DNA from: Amaranthus tricolor
Taxonomy: Eukaryota > Streptophyta > Magnoliopsida > Caryophyllales > Amaranthaceae
Direction of reading: 5' to 3'
DNA: 64,000 bases
Assembly: GCF_026212465.1 (NCBI RefSeq)
Contig: NC_080062.1
Coordinates: forward strand, 9,826,238 to 9,890,237
Shown: positions 21,266-32,784 of the stretch, in pieces
Numbering within the stretch: the stretch's first letter is position 1
Layout of the letters: each line of letters begins with the position of its first letter
The notes under the pieces: model-generated
Database searches by the model: none
Seen by the model: the letters and a program-made list of their open reading frames with translations, nothing else
What the model was told of the DNA's origin: nothing
Translations under genes and position numbers: made by a program

Positions 21266-22365
21266 TCTTCCTTGCTTTGATAAATCTTCACACTTGAATG
21301 ACATAGTTCATTGTATATTTTTGCATTCACAACAATGACCAAAAGTCCTTCTCTTCCTGGGACTTGTTGGGCATTTCTGCGATAGTTACCTTAAGCTATC
21401 AAAAAAAGATCTAATCTCCATTGTATTGTTACTGTACCATCTACTGAAAAGCAACCCATGTGAATGGGGGTAGTATTGTACATTTGCACACTCAAAAGCA
21501 TTTTCTTAAAATTTGTGCAACAACCTCATGTTGCAACTAAAACGGAACTGAAGAAGTAATTTATGATCAGTATGGTAATTTTGAACTTTTAATTTTTTTC
21601 ATGTGATAGATAAAATGTAATTGTTAAATTATAAATCTCATTTCGATCAGATTTTTGAAAGTATGTCCCATAAAAGCGATTGCAATGTTTGTTTTTTGAA
21701 TAAAAGTCGTTATAATAGATAATAATGATATAACTTTAAAAACAAAAACTTTAACCTTTTGTCTACCATGCAGAAATGATACAATAGGTTACCAAACAGA
21801 TAAAAAAAATTTATCCACCACGTAAAAAGTCAAAAAACTAAGGGTAATAAATCACATAGAATTTCCCTTTTTTAATTATTATTATAGGTAGGATAGAAAG
21901 GGGAAAAAACTAGGTGAGAATCGAATTATATCATTGGATATATTTTGGATTTTAATTATATTTGGTATATTACCATCATTAATTAGAGTCTATCCCTTTA
22001 TCTATATTGCAATTCGAAGCAAAATTCAATTAAATATGAAAAACTAACTTTAACTCGGACTCAAACCTAGACTATGGATACGAATATGGATCCTAAAAAT
22101 TTAGACCCACTAATTTGGGTCTGGATCTCCTCAAAAGACAAATATAGATGTGTCCACCTGAACATAGTTCAAATCCAACATATTGTCATCCCTACTTAGG
22201 ACATTTCATAAGGTATACGAAAAAGGTATCAATAAAAGTACTTTAGTGGACAATGACAAAGAAGAATATTTCCAGAAAAAATACATCAAAACATAGTGCA
22301 AGACATCGAGAAGTGAAGGCAATTATTAGCACATGAAAAACATAGTATTTTTAAATCACAAATGG
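21266..22365. other. AT-rich intergenic DNA
   Basis: I see no gene. A GGTCTGGATCTCC/CATCCCTACTT stretch near 22120-22200 recalls the ends of hAT-like MITEs seen elsewhere in the window, but no partner end was found. Confidence 0.5.
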
Positions 22366-22545
22366 GCTCCAACAAGGTTTGTCCCTAAGCACATAACTTA
22401 ATCGTTCCAAAAAGACATTCCTTGGTACATGTTGTCTACTGACATTATTTTGGTAGATGAGATTGTAAATGGGGTAAATGCTAAGCTAAAACGATGCAAA
22501 CAACAGTTAGAGTCACGAGGGTTTAAATTTGTGTCATATACAACA
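22366..22545 (+). pseudogene. LINE reverse transcriptase fragment
   Basis: Two frames give a GLQQG-like QQGLSLST and then IPWYMLSTDIILVDEIVNGVN followed by KLKRCKQQLESRGFK. These match the RT palm of plant L1-type LINEs, where FADDI is the catalytic motif. Here it reads STDI, so one catalytic Asp is lost. A frameshift separates the two pieces, and nothing recognisable follows. Confidence 0.75.
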
Positions 22546-23109
22546 TGTAATTATCTTTGTCGTGTTTATTGCTTCATCCTTTTTTATTGTTATTTATTTT
22601 TCTTTGATTTATGTTACTAACCTTATTATTTGTCTTACATTGTCTTGTCTTGCTACTTGCTACTTGCTACTTGCTACCTACAACATGTATTATTTTGTCT
22701 TTTGTTTTCATTTGTAGGATTTCTCAGGTCGAGAGTCTCTTTGGTCGTAACTTTCTCAATAAGGATATAATATGTCATCTTTCACCTTTTCTCCAAACCG
22801 GGATTATAACTTTTATGAGGGAAATATATTGGGTAAGATGAAGATGAAGATGAAGACAGAGTATATGAAGCTTCACTTTAGTACAAATGAGATAAATACA
22901 AACACAATAAAGTAAAAAAAGAAGAAAATCGATCTAAATGAATGCTTCGAAGTAATAATGATATTCAATAAGATTTGACTTATGGAACTAATTTTGCGTG
23001 GAAAAAATAGATAAAGGCTAATCATGGAACTAATTTTGGGTGGCAAAAATAGATAAAGGCTAATCATATATTATGTGATCGATGTGTGTCCTTAAAGATA
23101 AATGGAAAA

Positions 23110-24355
23110 TATAACACCCTCATAATGAGTCAAACTTTTGAAAACACTTTTAATGAAAAACATGTGCCAAAACTTACTCATGGGAGTGTTACCGCCACAT
23201 CTATTTCTAAGAAATAACTTAATAACTTTAAATCCAACAATAGGTCTTATAATAAGAAAAGACTGAAACACAATTTATGTCCATATAAAATTTAAACAAC
23301 TTAAAGTAAAACTTAAATTGAGATATGACTCTAATAAAAGCCACGTTTCTAGGTGGTCCTTACACCACGATTCCCACATGATTAATAACCTACAACATAA
23401 GAATGCAAGAAAAAAAAATAAGGAAAAACTCCTAAAATCAGGAAATAGAGTAATTCCGGCTCCATCCCGTAAAACAATTAAGTATGAAAATAGTTTAAGA
23501 AAATAGAGCATAATTTGAGTTGAAAATAATTTTGGAAAGTAATATAAAGCTGAGAAAAAAAAAGTCAATTTATGGAAACAAAATAATATCACATAAACTA
23601 ATTAATTTATTTGATATTTAATAATGACAACACATATATCCAATTATTAATTTGAGGGAACGAGAATGCCAGTAGGCCGAGGCTTTACCCCTATACCTAC
23701 TTCATCAAAAGGTCGTCACCCCAAATAATTCATCAAGGCCAGCAGAGCAGTCTTAGCCTCTCAGGTAACCCTAGTGTGCACACCCCTTCTACTTGGATCA
23801 CAACAAATAGAAGGAAGACCAAACATCGTATCAAGTAGCAGAAATAATAATACCTGTCAGCAGCTATACTAACCAAACAGGGCAACTTGTTCATCACCCT
23901 TATACTTGGATCACAACAAATATAAGAGTTTCATTTCCCTAGTGTTACACTTTACGTGATTTTATATATTTTTATAGTTAGTCACGAGCACGCAAACATT
24001 TAATCAAACATACATTATTTATTTTATTTTAGGATCATAAATTTTCCCAAGAAAAATATATCTCAAGAATATCCAACTGAAATCTCATTTTCCAAATCAC
24101 CATTCTAATATCAATTGGTGGCAATAGGAATTAATATCATAATATCTTTCAAATTAAACCGTGTCTAATTTTATTATTAAAATAATAATATAAATTTTAT
24201 CAAAATAATAATTATAAATTCAAAGTTTGGCAAAAAAAAATAGTAAATATAATTTGAGAATATATAAAACACAATATTATACAAAATAATATCATATAAA
24301 ATCATGCATCCCATTTAAACACATTAATTATAACTTAACACAAAATAATATCATA
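23110..24355 (-). repeat. Dispersed 1.25-kb repeat, copy 1 (probable solo gypsy LTR, minus orientation)
   Basis: The sequence from TATAACACCCTC onward matches 54191-55465 over its whole length, including CTCATGGGAGTGTTACCGC, AGGCCGAGGCTTTACCCCTA and TACTTGGATCACAACAAATA. Copy 2 starts TGTAACA, the inverse of a TGTTACA LTR end. That and the lack of coding potential suggest a solo LTR on the minus strand. The right end is not resolved. The ORFs in it (for example 23275-23592) are not supported. Confidence 0.7.
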
Positions 24356-24702
24356 CAAAATTACATATGTATAAACAACATTCCAACATAAATTGAGGAA
24401 AACCTAATTTTTAAGCAAAATGCGAAGCATTTAAAGCAACATTATTGCTAGGTTTAATAGAGCAATTAAAAAGAAATATTTACTTATATATTGTACTAAA
24501 GATGTCCTCGAAAAAACACTTTGCAAAACCACAAAATCGTCCTTCTAAATTGATCTCAAACCCAAAAACGATTATCTGTCATTGAAGAAGGATTGAAAAA
24601 GCTAATTACATAATTTGTTGGGTTGAAAAAGGTAAGTTACATATTAGAGGATGAAATAGGAAGTTTTTGAATTTACTTTTGACAGTAATATAAAGTGATA
24701 AC
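24356..24702. other. AT-rich DNA between repeats
   Basis: No gene or clear repeat was recognised. It may include the undetermined end of the preceding LTR-like repeat. Confidence 0.5.
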
Positions 24703-25420
24703 TGTTGTGATTGGTGTGACTTGAGTGCACATTTGATGAGATGCATTCATGTGTGACCTTTGGGATGGAATCCCAAGAATGTGTTAATGTGGGTGTATTA
24801 AGTTAAGTTTTGATGATTGATTTATGATGGTGATTAAGTATGGATTAATAAGGTAATGAAGTGTGAGAGTTATGGGACTTAATGAAGAAGTGGAAAGGTT
24901 GAATCAAGATGCTCTACTATGCAAGTCGAGCAATACTGTTAGAAGCCTTCTGAAGGGCCGCTCGACCAGCTCGCTCGACCGAGCGAGCTTCAGGTTGGGT
25001 CGAGCGAGCAGACAGAATGCAACCAGAAACTTCCTGAGGTCCGCTCGACCAAGTCGCTCGACCGAGCGAACCCCTGTTTTGGTCGAGCGAAGTCTCTGAT
25101 ACTCTAGAATGTTGTTTTATGACTCTTCATGTACTTAGGGATGTTTCATTATCATTTAATCATAGCTTTACTGTACTTAATGTAACTTAGTGTGATCTCT
25201 CCTATAAATAGAGAGCTCTCAATCACATTGTAAACATCCACAAATACACCCCAAGCCAAACACTAGTCTATATCTCTTCTCTATTGTAATTCTCCATATT
25301 TGAGAGTTCTTTGAACTCCTTTTGATAATATAAGAGATACTACACACCGGAGGACGTAGCCTTAGTTGGGTGAACTTCGTTAAATCTTTGTGTCGTTTTG
25401 TTGCTTTATTTTCTCCTACA
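24703..25420 (+). repeat. LTR-like block with TATA box and TCGAGCGA palindromes
   Basis: The block contains two 83-bp-spaced modules (about 24945-25013 and 25028-25094), each with CCGCTCGACCA, CGCTCGACCGAGCGA and GGTCGAGCGA. A TATA box lies at 25202 (CCTATAAATAGAGAG), followed by CACCGGAGGACGTAGCC. TG at 24703 and CA at 25420 are candidate ends, but no target duplication is visible. The layout (U3 motifs, TATA, R/U5-like part) fits a solo copia LTR. The GC-rich part stands out from its AT-rich surroundings. Confidence 0.55.
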
Positions 25421-26800
25421 AACATCGATATTATTGATAGCGTAATTTGTTTGTCACTAAAATTTCATACACTTAATCTTGGCAATATTGAAATTTGAAA
25501 CACATTGTTCGAACTCTAATACATCGTCGTTTTCAATAACTATAAGTGGGTAAGTGATTTCATTAAATGGTTTTCCCATTACTAGTCAAAAAAAAAAAAA
25601 CTTTTGTTTGCAAAACACTATGCAGTATAAACTAAAGATTAACCCTTTACCTATAGATTTTTAGAAGCAATTTTTTCTAATTTTAAAGGTTCACACCAAT
25701 AACTAAAATGATAAAAATCACTGAAATTGAAAAAACAAACAAATTCCGTAAGAAATTCAGTGAAAATGACACTGAAAACAAGCAACAATTAATATTCGAT
25801 TGTAAGAAATGATTGATTACACTTTCTTGTTGCTTGCATTAAACTGGTCAATCATCGCTGGTAAGCTCTAATAATTAAGAAGGAACAATCAATTATTTAC
25901 AAGATTAAGAATTACATTGAAAAATGAAGTAATTGAGAAGCCCCATGAATTTTAGAAGAAAAGGAAAGGTAAAAAGGTTTTTTTGAAGATGAATTTCTGG
26001 TTTTCATATGAACATTAGACTAAAGAGGAAAAGGGGGATGTTGATTGATAATTCAACAGATTAGTTGGCCTGTTGAAGAGAGAGAATAGAAGCGAGTTAG
26101 GGTGAAGTGAGGGAGAAAGGATGGGAGGAGGAGATGGGGTGGTAATGGCGTTGGAGGGGGTGAGAGAGTTAAGAATTATGATGGTAATTGGGGAAAGGCA
26201 AAAGGAGGATGGGGGAAAATGTGTTTAATTGTGATAATTAATTAAATTAAGTTAGATTAATGAAATTAGTGAAAGTGAAAGGTCATTAACTACATCAACG
26301 ATTATTTAGCCAATTATTTCAACAGTATGACTACAATACTATTCAGTTTAATTGGTTGTAGTTTGCAAAAAATAAAGTTTAAACAATCCCTCTTGCATAA
26401 AACTGTCTCATCCTAAAACGAGTCCATGCAAAAGGTTTATTATGTTAAAAGGTTTTGTTATTGAGCTATTTAACCCAAATATAAAATACATCTCACGGTG
26501 AATCCATCTCATACATGAATATAATATGTGAAGTTTGAAACTACAATTATAAAAACCATAAATATAATTGGCAAAATATTTTTATTTATCATCTGGTTTT
26601 TTATCACTTCACCCTCTTCCTTTTTTTCTTTTTATCACCCACAATACCTTTTAAAGATAACTCAAGCCACCATATTAAAAAACTCCACTAAAGATAACCA
26701 GAGTAAATGCTTTATTATTCTGCAACACATTAGTACCATACAAGACGTTTGGTATCTCCATGGAACTTTCCATAAGATCCATTCCAAGACGAAACGCAAA
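25421..26800. other. Intergenic DNA downstream of the kinase gene
   Basis: No gene is recognised. A weak inverted pair (AAACTTTTGTTTGCAAAAC near 25598 and its inverse near 26363) could delimit a MITE. A short ATCTCACGGTGA word (26488) recurs at 38900. Confidence 0.45.
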
Positions 26801-26859
26801 ACGGCTGAAACACAAGCACAAGCCAAGCATGCAAAGGCTCTTATACACAGCAAATCCTA

Positions 26860-27206
26860 GATAACGATGGCTTTTCCGAGTATAGCGCACCATTTTCTTC
26901 AAGCAAAAGCTCCTTTCAACACTCGATATGAAAAATATTCCGTAATAGGTGCCCGAGTAACATATGCTCTACGAGCAAAAGCCGATGCTGTTGTAACTTT
27001 GACTACACTCCTGTACAGAATGAATCACTGAGGTTCTGAGAATTATGAAGTAAATTCAGGAAAGATTTTTAATACATATACAGCTCCTGCTTCAGAAAAT
27101 ACTTTGAGGGAGCTGTTAACCCGAACCTTTAATGAGTAAAGAACATCGTCATGAGAAATTTCTGCTAAAAGGAAAAAAAAAATTACAAGGGCCTTTCCGA
27201 TACAAA
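26860..27206 (-). other. 3' UTR region of the kinase gene
   Basis: Non-coding sequence follows the stop. No precise poly(A) site was fixed. Confidence 0.45.
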
Positions 27207-30200
27207 TTAATGAGAAGCTTTCGGTCCTTGAGGTTTGGTTTGGCATGCATCAGCCATTGCACGTAATCTGCCTGCAATTTCCGTAAAAGAAGGCCGAGCA
27301 GCAGGGTTTGGAGCCCAACACTGTTCCATGAGCGTTCTCCACTCTGAATCACAGTAACTTGGAATAGGCGGCCTCAACGTGTTATTCACAATTCCCCCTG
27401 CATCGTACAAATCACAAATTAATATATATTATTTAACATTTAGACCATGAAGATGGCAGGGGATTGGGAGCATGTGCAAGCCCCCAACAGGACAAACATC
27501 ATCACTATTTGTTATTGTGCTTGTACACAACAAGACCCGCATAAGAGGAGAGTTAGCCACATGCAAACCCGATAGGGTTCCATCCTAAAACCAATTGGTA
27601 ATGGAAGGAGTAGCCCACAAGCTTATATGTAGGTCTACCACTCTAATTTTTCAATGTAGGATCACATGTGAGTTATTTTCAACCAAAAGGCTCTGTTAAG
27701 AGCCCATGACCCGACCCGTTTAGGAAGGAGCAAGCCCGTTAATTTTTCAAAAGGGTCGCACTAGAAACAGGTCGAATCATAATGAAAATTAACAGGCCAG
27801 TGCAAGCCCCCAACAAGGCAAACATTCATAACAGGGCTTTTTTTTTTTTTTAAAGGACATAACAGGGCAAGTAAGGTGGGGCAAATAGGACAGAAAGAAT
27901 CAGATGGAAAACAAAAGAAATTAAACAAACAGGAAGAACTGAACAAGTGCAAAACAATGGCTCCAATCGAAAGAAGTCCATAACTGGACCAAATACATAG
28001 CAGGAAGCAGAAATGAGACAACCAAGATAAAAGAATGCTTAAAAGAGACATATTCATTCCATTACTCCAATACCATTAAGAGGCTCCCACTTAATTGCGA
28101 GGCATTAGGGGTCGAATGTACAACCTTACCTTTGTTAGAGATAAAAAAAGAGGTTGTTTCTAAGTAACCCTCAGAAACAAACATCATCAAAATAATTCAC
28201 ATAAATAAGAAGTGCACATGATTTCCCATTTCCAGTACCAAACTTGCTAGCTATCAATTATTGAAAAAAAAAAAGAAGCAAGCATTGTACTCTTACCTAT
28301 TATGGCACCATAATGCATATTCGCATAGGGTTCTTCCCCGGTAAGGATTTCCCATAGAACAATACCAAAAGAAAACACATCGACCTGATACAAAAAACCC
28401 AAACCAGTCAGCAAAATATTCTTTAAAATGTTTAAGACAAGGAAGCACGAGTTCATAGACGGTGCTTTATTGCTTTCCGCAGAGCTGATCCATAATGAGA
28501 TAAGAGAGCACAACATTCATTACCTTCTCCGAGACCTTACTGCTACTTCCATTCAGAAGTTCAGGAGCCATCCACGGAAGAGTTCCTCTTACACCACCAG
28601 AAACCAATGTGTTACGCTTGATTTTTGATAGTCCAAAATCACCAACCTAAAGTAACATGGGAAACAGCTATAAAGTATCCATAATGTAGAGAACATATTC
28701 CGGGTATTGAAAATTGAAAGGAGAAAAAGAATTCTGAAGTGTTAGCTTATGAGGATACCTTGCAAATAGGCCGAGAAGGATCTTTCAGATTTACAAGTAG
28801 ATTATCACACTTCAAATCAAAATGCACAATATTCTTTGAATGTAAGTATTCCATCCCAAAAGCAGCATCCATTGCAATTATTAATCGTTTGCGACGGTCC
28901 AGATGCCTAGATAATTTAATATTGGGTTAAGAATAAAAAAAATGCAGAATACAGAAAACAATCAAAGGACCAAGTACAATTAAGGTCTTGTGCATATCGG
29001 TCATAAATAATTAAGCAGATAATTATTCATTCCTCTTCCAATTATTTAAGAAAGCTGTAAAGGAGGCAGAATCTTTACCTATCCTTTCTAAGAAGAACAT
29101 GCCTCAAAGAACCGTCAACCATGAACTCAGTAACTGTGGCCATTGTTCCTCCAGGTCCATCTTGAACAACACCATAAAATGCTACCACATTCGGATGGTG
29201 AAGTTTTGAAAGGATGTCAGCTTCACGCCAGAATTCTACAGTCTAGAAATTTGCAAGAAAAAAACATAGTAACAGCCAAGAGGTAGCTCTTATCTAACTT
29301 GAGAACATAATATCTGATTACCACAAACCATACAGAAAACCTATATGTGGGTCCTAGTCTACAGTTCAGTGTATCAATATTGGCTCTTACGACAACACTA
29401 AATTATCATTTTTTATGGAAAAAATTCAGAAATGGGTATAGAAATTATTTTTAATAACAAAAGGTACCAGTCTCTCTTGCTCGGATGATCGACCAGTGAA
29501 ACAACTTTTCTTTATTCGCTTGATAGCAACATCTGAGCCCCTCCATTTTCCATGATATACAGTGCCAAATGTTCCTGAACCCAGTTCTCTAAGCTCTTCA
29601 AGATCTTCGTTCTTTATGAACTGCCTCAACAAACAACAAATAATTAGAGGGATGCCTTTTGAAAGTAAAACGGATCTACCATTATTGGGGCTGCAATTAC
29701 TTTCCCGTTCCCCGTTCCCCCCCCCCCCCCCCCCCCCCCTAAATTTCCAATCAAAGGGATGCAAACTTTTGAGTTCTGAGTAATACAAAAAGCATTACTG
29801 GGGCTGCAATTATTTCTCTAAGTTTTAATCTTATAATAATGAAATATGGATCAAAGGGATGCAAGCAAGCCCTCAAATCAAAACGACTTTTAAGCGTAAT
29901 ACAATAAAAGCACTGAGATAAGTCAATTAAACAAGAATCCAAACAATTAAACAAGAACATTTTAAATTGTGGACGATTTTTCTCACATTTCTACGCTTTG
30001 GACACTTTCCACTAACAACTAAAAAGCAAACAAGTACAAAGTTGCAATGTCAATAAATCAATATATGTAGTGATCAATGAATGATACCTGTAAGAAATTA
30101 AAATCAATATCCGCAAGGGAAGGATCTAGAGGAGGAAGACCAACATGCTTTGTCTCTTGCTTTGCCTCCTAACAAATAAAAGCATAAGATAATTACTTAC

Positions 30201-32784
30201 CATCATACATTTAAACCATCTCAAAAAATCGATTTTCTCATCACATTAAATACCTCATAATCTGGGTACGGAGTCCCAACACCATCAAATTGGACAACTT
30301 CACTATAGTTTGCCTGCGAGGGGTTAAACTCTGATGCAGAGACTACTTGGTTAACTAAACCAGTACCTGATAAATCTCGGTGACCAAAATCGCCAAAAAC
30401 GTGAGTATCAACACCCCTGGAGGGGATCCCATCTATTGATAAAGGTGTAAAGTGGTAAACTCCAGAAACTTCTTCATCAACTTTGGCAGGTCCAGAGGGA
30501 TAAATAGGATGATCCTGATCCATCAAAGAAACATCTTTTCGGAAATCATCCTTAGCCAAATCTTTAAAAAAAGACCAATCCTTTCGATCATGGTTTTCAA
30601 TATTCATGCTCAAGCCAGCCCCTTCATGAGGTAGTTGATTAATACTAGATGACTCCTCGGATAAAATAGCTTTTGAGAATATATCTGAGAGCAGATCACG
30701 AGGAAATCGGTCATTAATATCTATAAGGATACTCTCAGCAGCATTACCGGTGGAGGTTTGGCTGGTCTCATCTGCCCATTTAAAATCGGTGAGATTAGAA
30801 GGATGATCAGTTTGCTGACTATTAGACGGTTGGCTAACATCAGTTCGTGCATGCCCAAATTCAACCCCATCAACTAGCTGTCCCTTACGCTTATCATCTG
30901 GGCAAGATATTTCTGAGTTACATTCTACAAAAGGGGTTTGCTCAAGTGCATTTGTCTGTTCAATAGTGCCAGAAACAGTTTGTCTTGACACATTCTCCTT
31001 GTCTACTGGATAATTGACCCCTTCATTGTCAACCATTTTAGAGCCAGTAGCTGTAACTTGCTGTCCAACTGAAGCATGAGAATGTGACATAAGGAACTGA
31101 GGGTTGAGTGAATCATCAGACTTAGTTAGCCTGTTCAGCATCTCTCCTTGCTCCCTAGGAATGTTCACTGACAGATAAGGTCTCTGGGTGGCAGGAAGTT
31201 CATCGTAATTCATGTTGAATGAATTAGGTTCCGAGTGAGCATGTTCAGAAGCATATGCATGGTCAAAAGGGTGAGCATATTCTGGATTTGTAGGCTCCAA
31301 AGCACGTGGTACATACACCGCATCAGATGGAGAGGTCATGATATGTTCCTGGTATCTTTTTTCACCTTTTGGAGGTAAATCACAGTTGACAGCAGAACCA
31401 GACGTTTCTTCAGCGGGAAGATTACTATTTACATCAACTTGGTGAGACTGAAACAACAGATCAAGCTTAGAGAGCATTATCAAACACAATCATCAACAAA
31501 CTTCATTTCAAAATTATAAACATGTACCTGAACCTCCATCTGTTTCTGTTGATTTGCTGATAATCCATGCAATGACATGGCAGTAATACTTTCTTCACGA
31601 GAGTGCGCAGGGGGTTGCACATCATGACTACCATGTAGCTGATACCCCTTCAAATCTTCATGGTGACTCACCTGTCCACGAAACTGATTTGGAAGAAGTG
31701 GATAACTGCTGCCGGATCCAGGTACAAATGACTGTAAAGGCGTTCCTGTTGATGGAGCGGGACCTTCAGCATGAGAAGAACTGGTTACTCCAACTGCACC
31801 ATCTACTCGGTTAGCATTTGAACCCATTGATGCATCTAAATTATGCATGCCCGAGTGTTTTCTAATGTCCATGTCCATGCAATTGACAGCAACAACATAC
31901 TGAAACTCAGAATCAACATCACCACCAGTCAAAGTATAATGAGACTCCTCTAAATCACTCGAGGTAAACAGAAATAGACGAAGTTTCTTTGCGCCTTCTC
32001 CATCACCTAAAATATTACACTCTTCCATCATATTCTGCAAATCCTCTTCGCTTGATACAGACACCAGAGCATCAAGATCTTCCCCTGGAAGCTGATACTT
32101 AATGGTATGAGGACAATCTAATATCGTGGAAGTTCTCTGCTTGAGCTCCTGCCAAGTAATATCTTTATTTATTCGCATGATACGTGTCTCACCCCCAACA
32201 TACCGAAACTTTCCATCGCTCGGCCGAGGTAAGATCTTACCACCAAAGCTGCAGAGTACCTTTATCTTAGATGATGAGCCATCTGACGTTCCAGATGAAG
32301 CATATCCATGAAAACCTCGACTACTTCCATATGTTGACGAATTTTGACGTACTGATCGCATTGATCCATGGGAAGTTTTTCCATCATACAATGATGAGTT
32401 CTTTCGGTCAAACTCTTTCGGACCTTTTTCTGCCAATGTAAGCATAGATATATCTGAGCCATTATCAGACTCCGTGCAACTGATTCCAAAAATACCTTTT
32501 ACATCCATATAACTTGGTGCACCTAGTGGGTCACCCATAGCCTTTGAGATGGCAGGTTTCCGTGGAAAGACACGATCACGCATAAATTCAAGAGAGAACT
32601 CCTCTCCCGTTTGTATAGAAAAATTAACTGGTTTGACTTCTGGAGCACTACTTTCTGGAGGTCTCATGTTCATGTTTATGCAATTTGTAGCATCTTGCAT
32701 AAACCTCTCAGAGACAGGATGAACCTCCTCATTTCCAGCTGCGTAGCTGGTGGAAACTTGTGCATAGTCATTGGAATGTTCCAT
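27207..32784 (-). CDS. PB1-domain Raf-like MAPKKK (plant Raf group B4 type)
   Basis: Coding exons (minus): 32784-31528, 31447-30254, 30168-30088, 29620-29468, 29242-29079, 28906-28759, 28646-28524, 28384-28297, 27397-27207. All joins are GT-AG and in phase, giving 1132 aa. The N-terminus has the B4-like [19 protein letters not shown] (about 53-71), then a PB1 domain (about 173-275: [30 protein letters not shown]). A long Ser/Asp/Asn-rich linker follows. The kinase domain (about 853-1110) has GSGTFG (858-863), Lys878 in [12 protein letters not shown] (Asp980), DFG (1002-1004) and APE (1026-1028). HFD replaces the usual HRD. All catalytic residues are present, so it is probably active on Ser/Thr in the cytosol. 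Group B4 Rafs act upstream of SnRK2 kinases in osmotic and ABA signalling; that role is inferred from family. The exact orthologue is not assigned. Confidence 0.95.
29717..29739. repeat. Poly-C run in a kinase-gene intron
   Basis: About 23 C in a row in the intron before the exon with the glycine-rich loop, close to its acceptor site. Confidence 0.9.

Noticed and set aside
25587..26385. Possible MITE with AAACTTTTGTTTGCAAAAC ends
   Set aside because: The inverted match is short and imperfect and I could not find a target duplication.
26675..26902. Overlapping minus-strand ORFs downstream of the kinase
   Set aside because: No domain, and they lie beyond or in the 3' UTR of the kinase gene.
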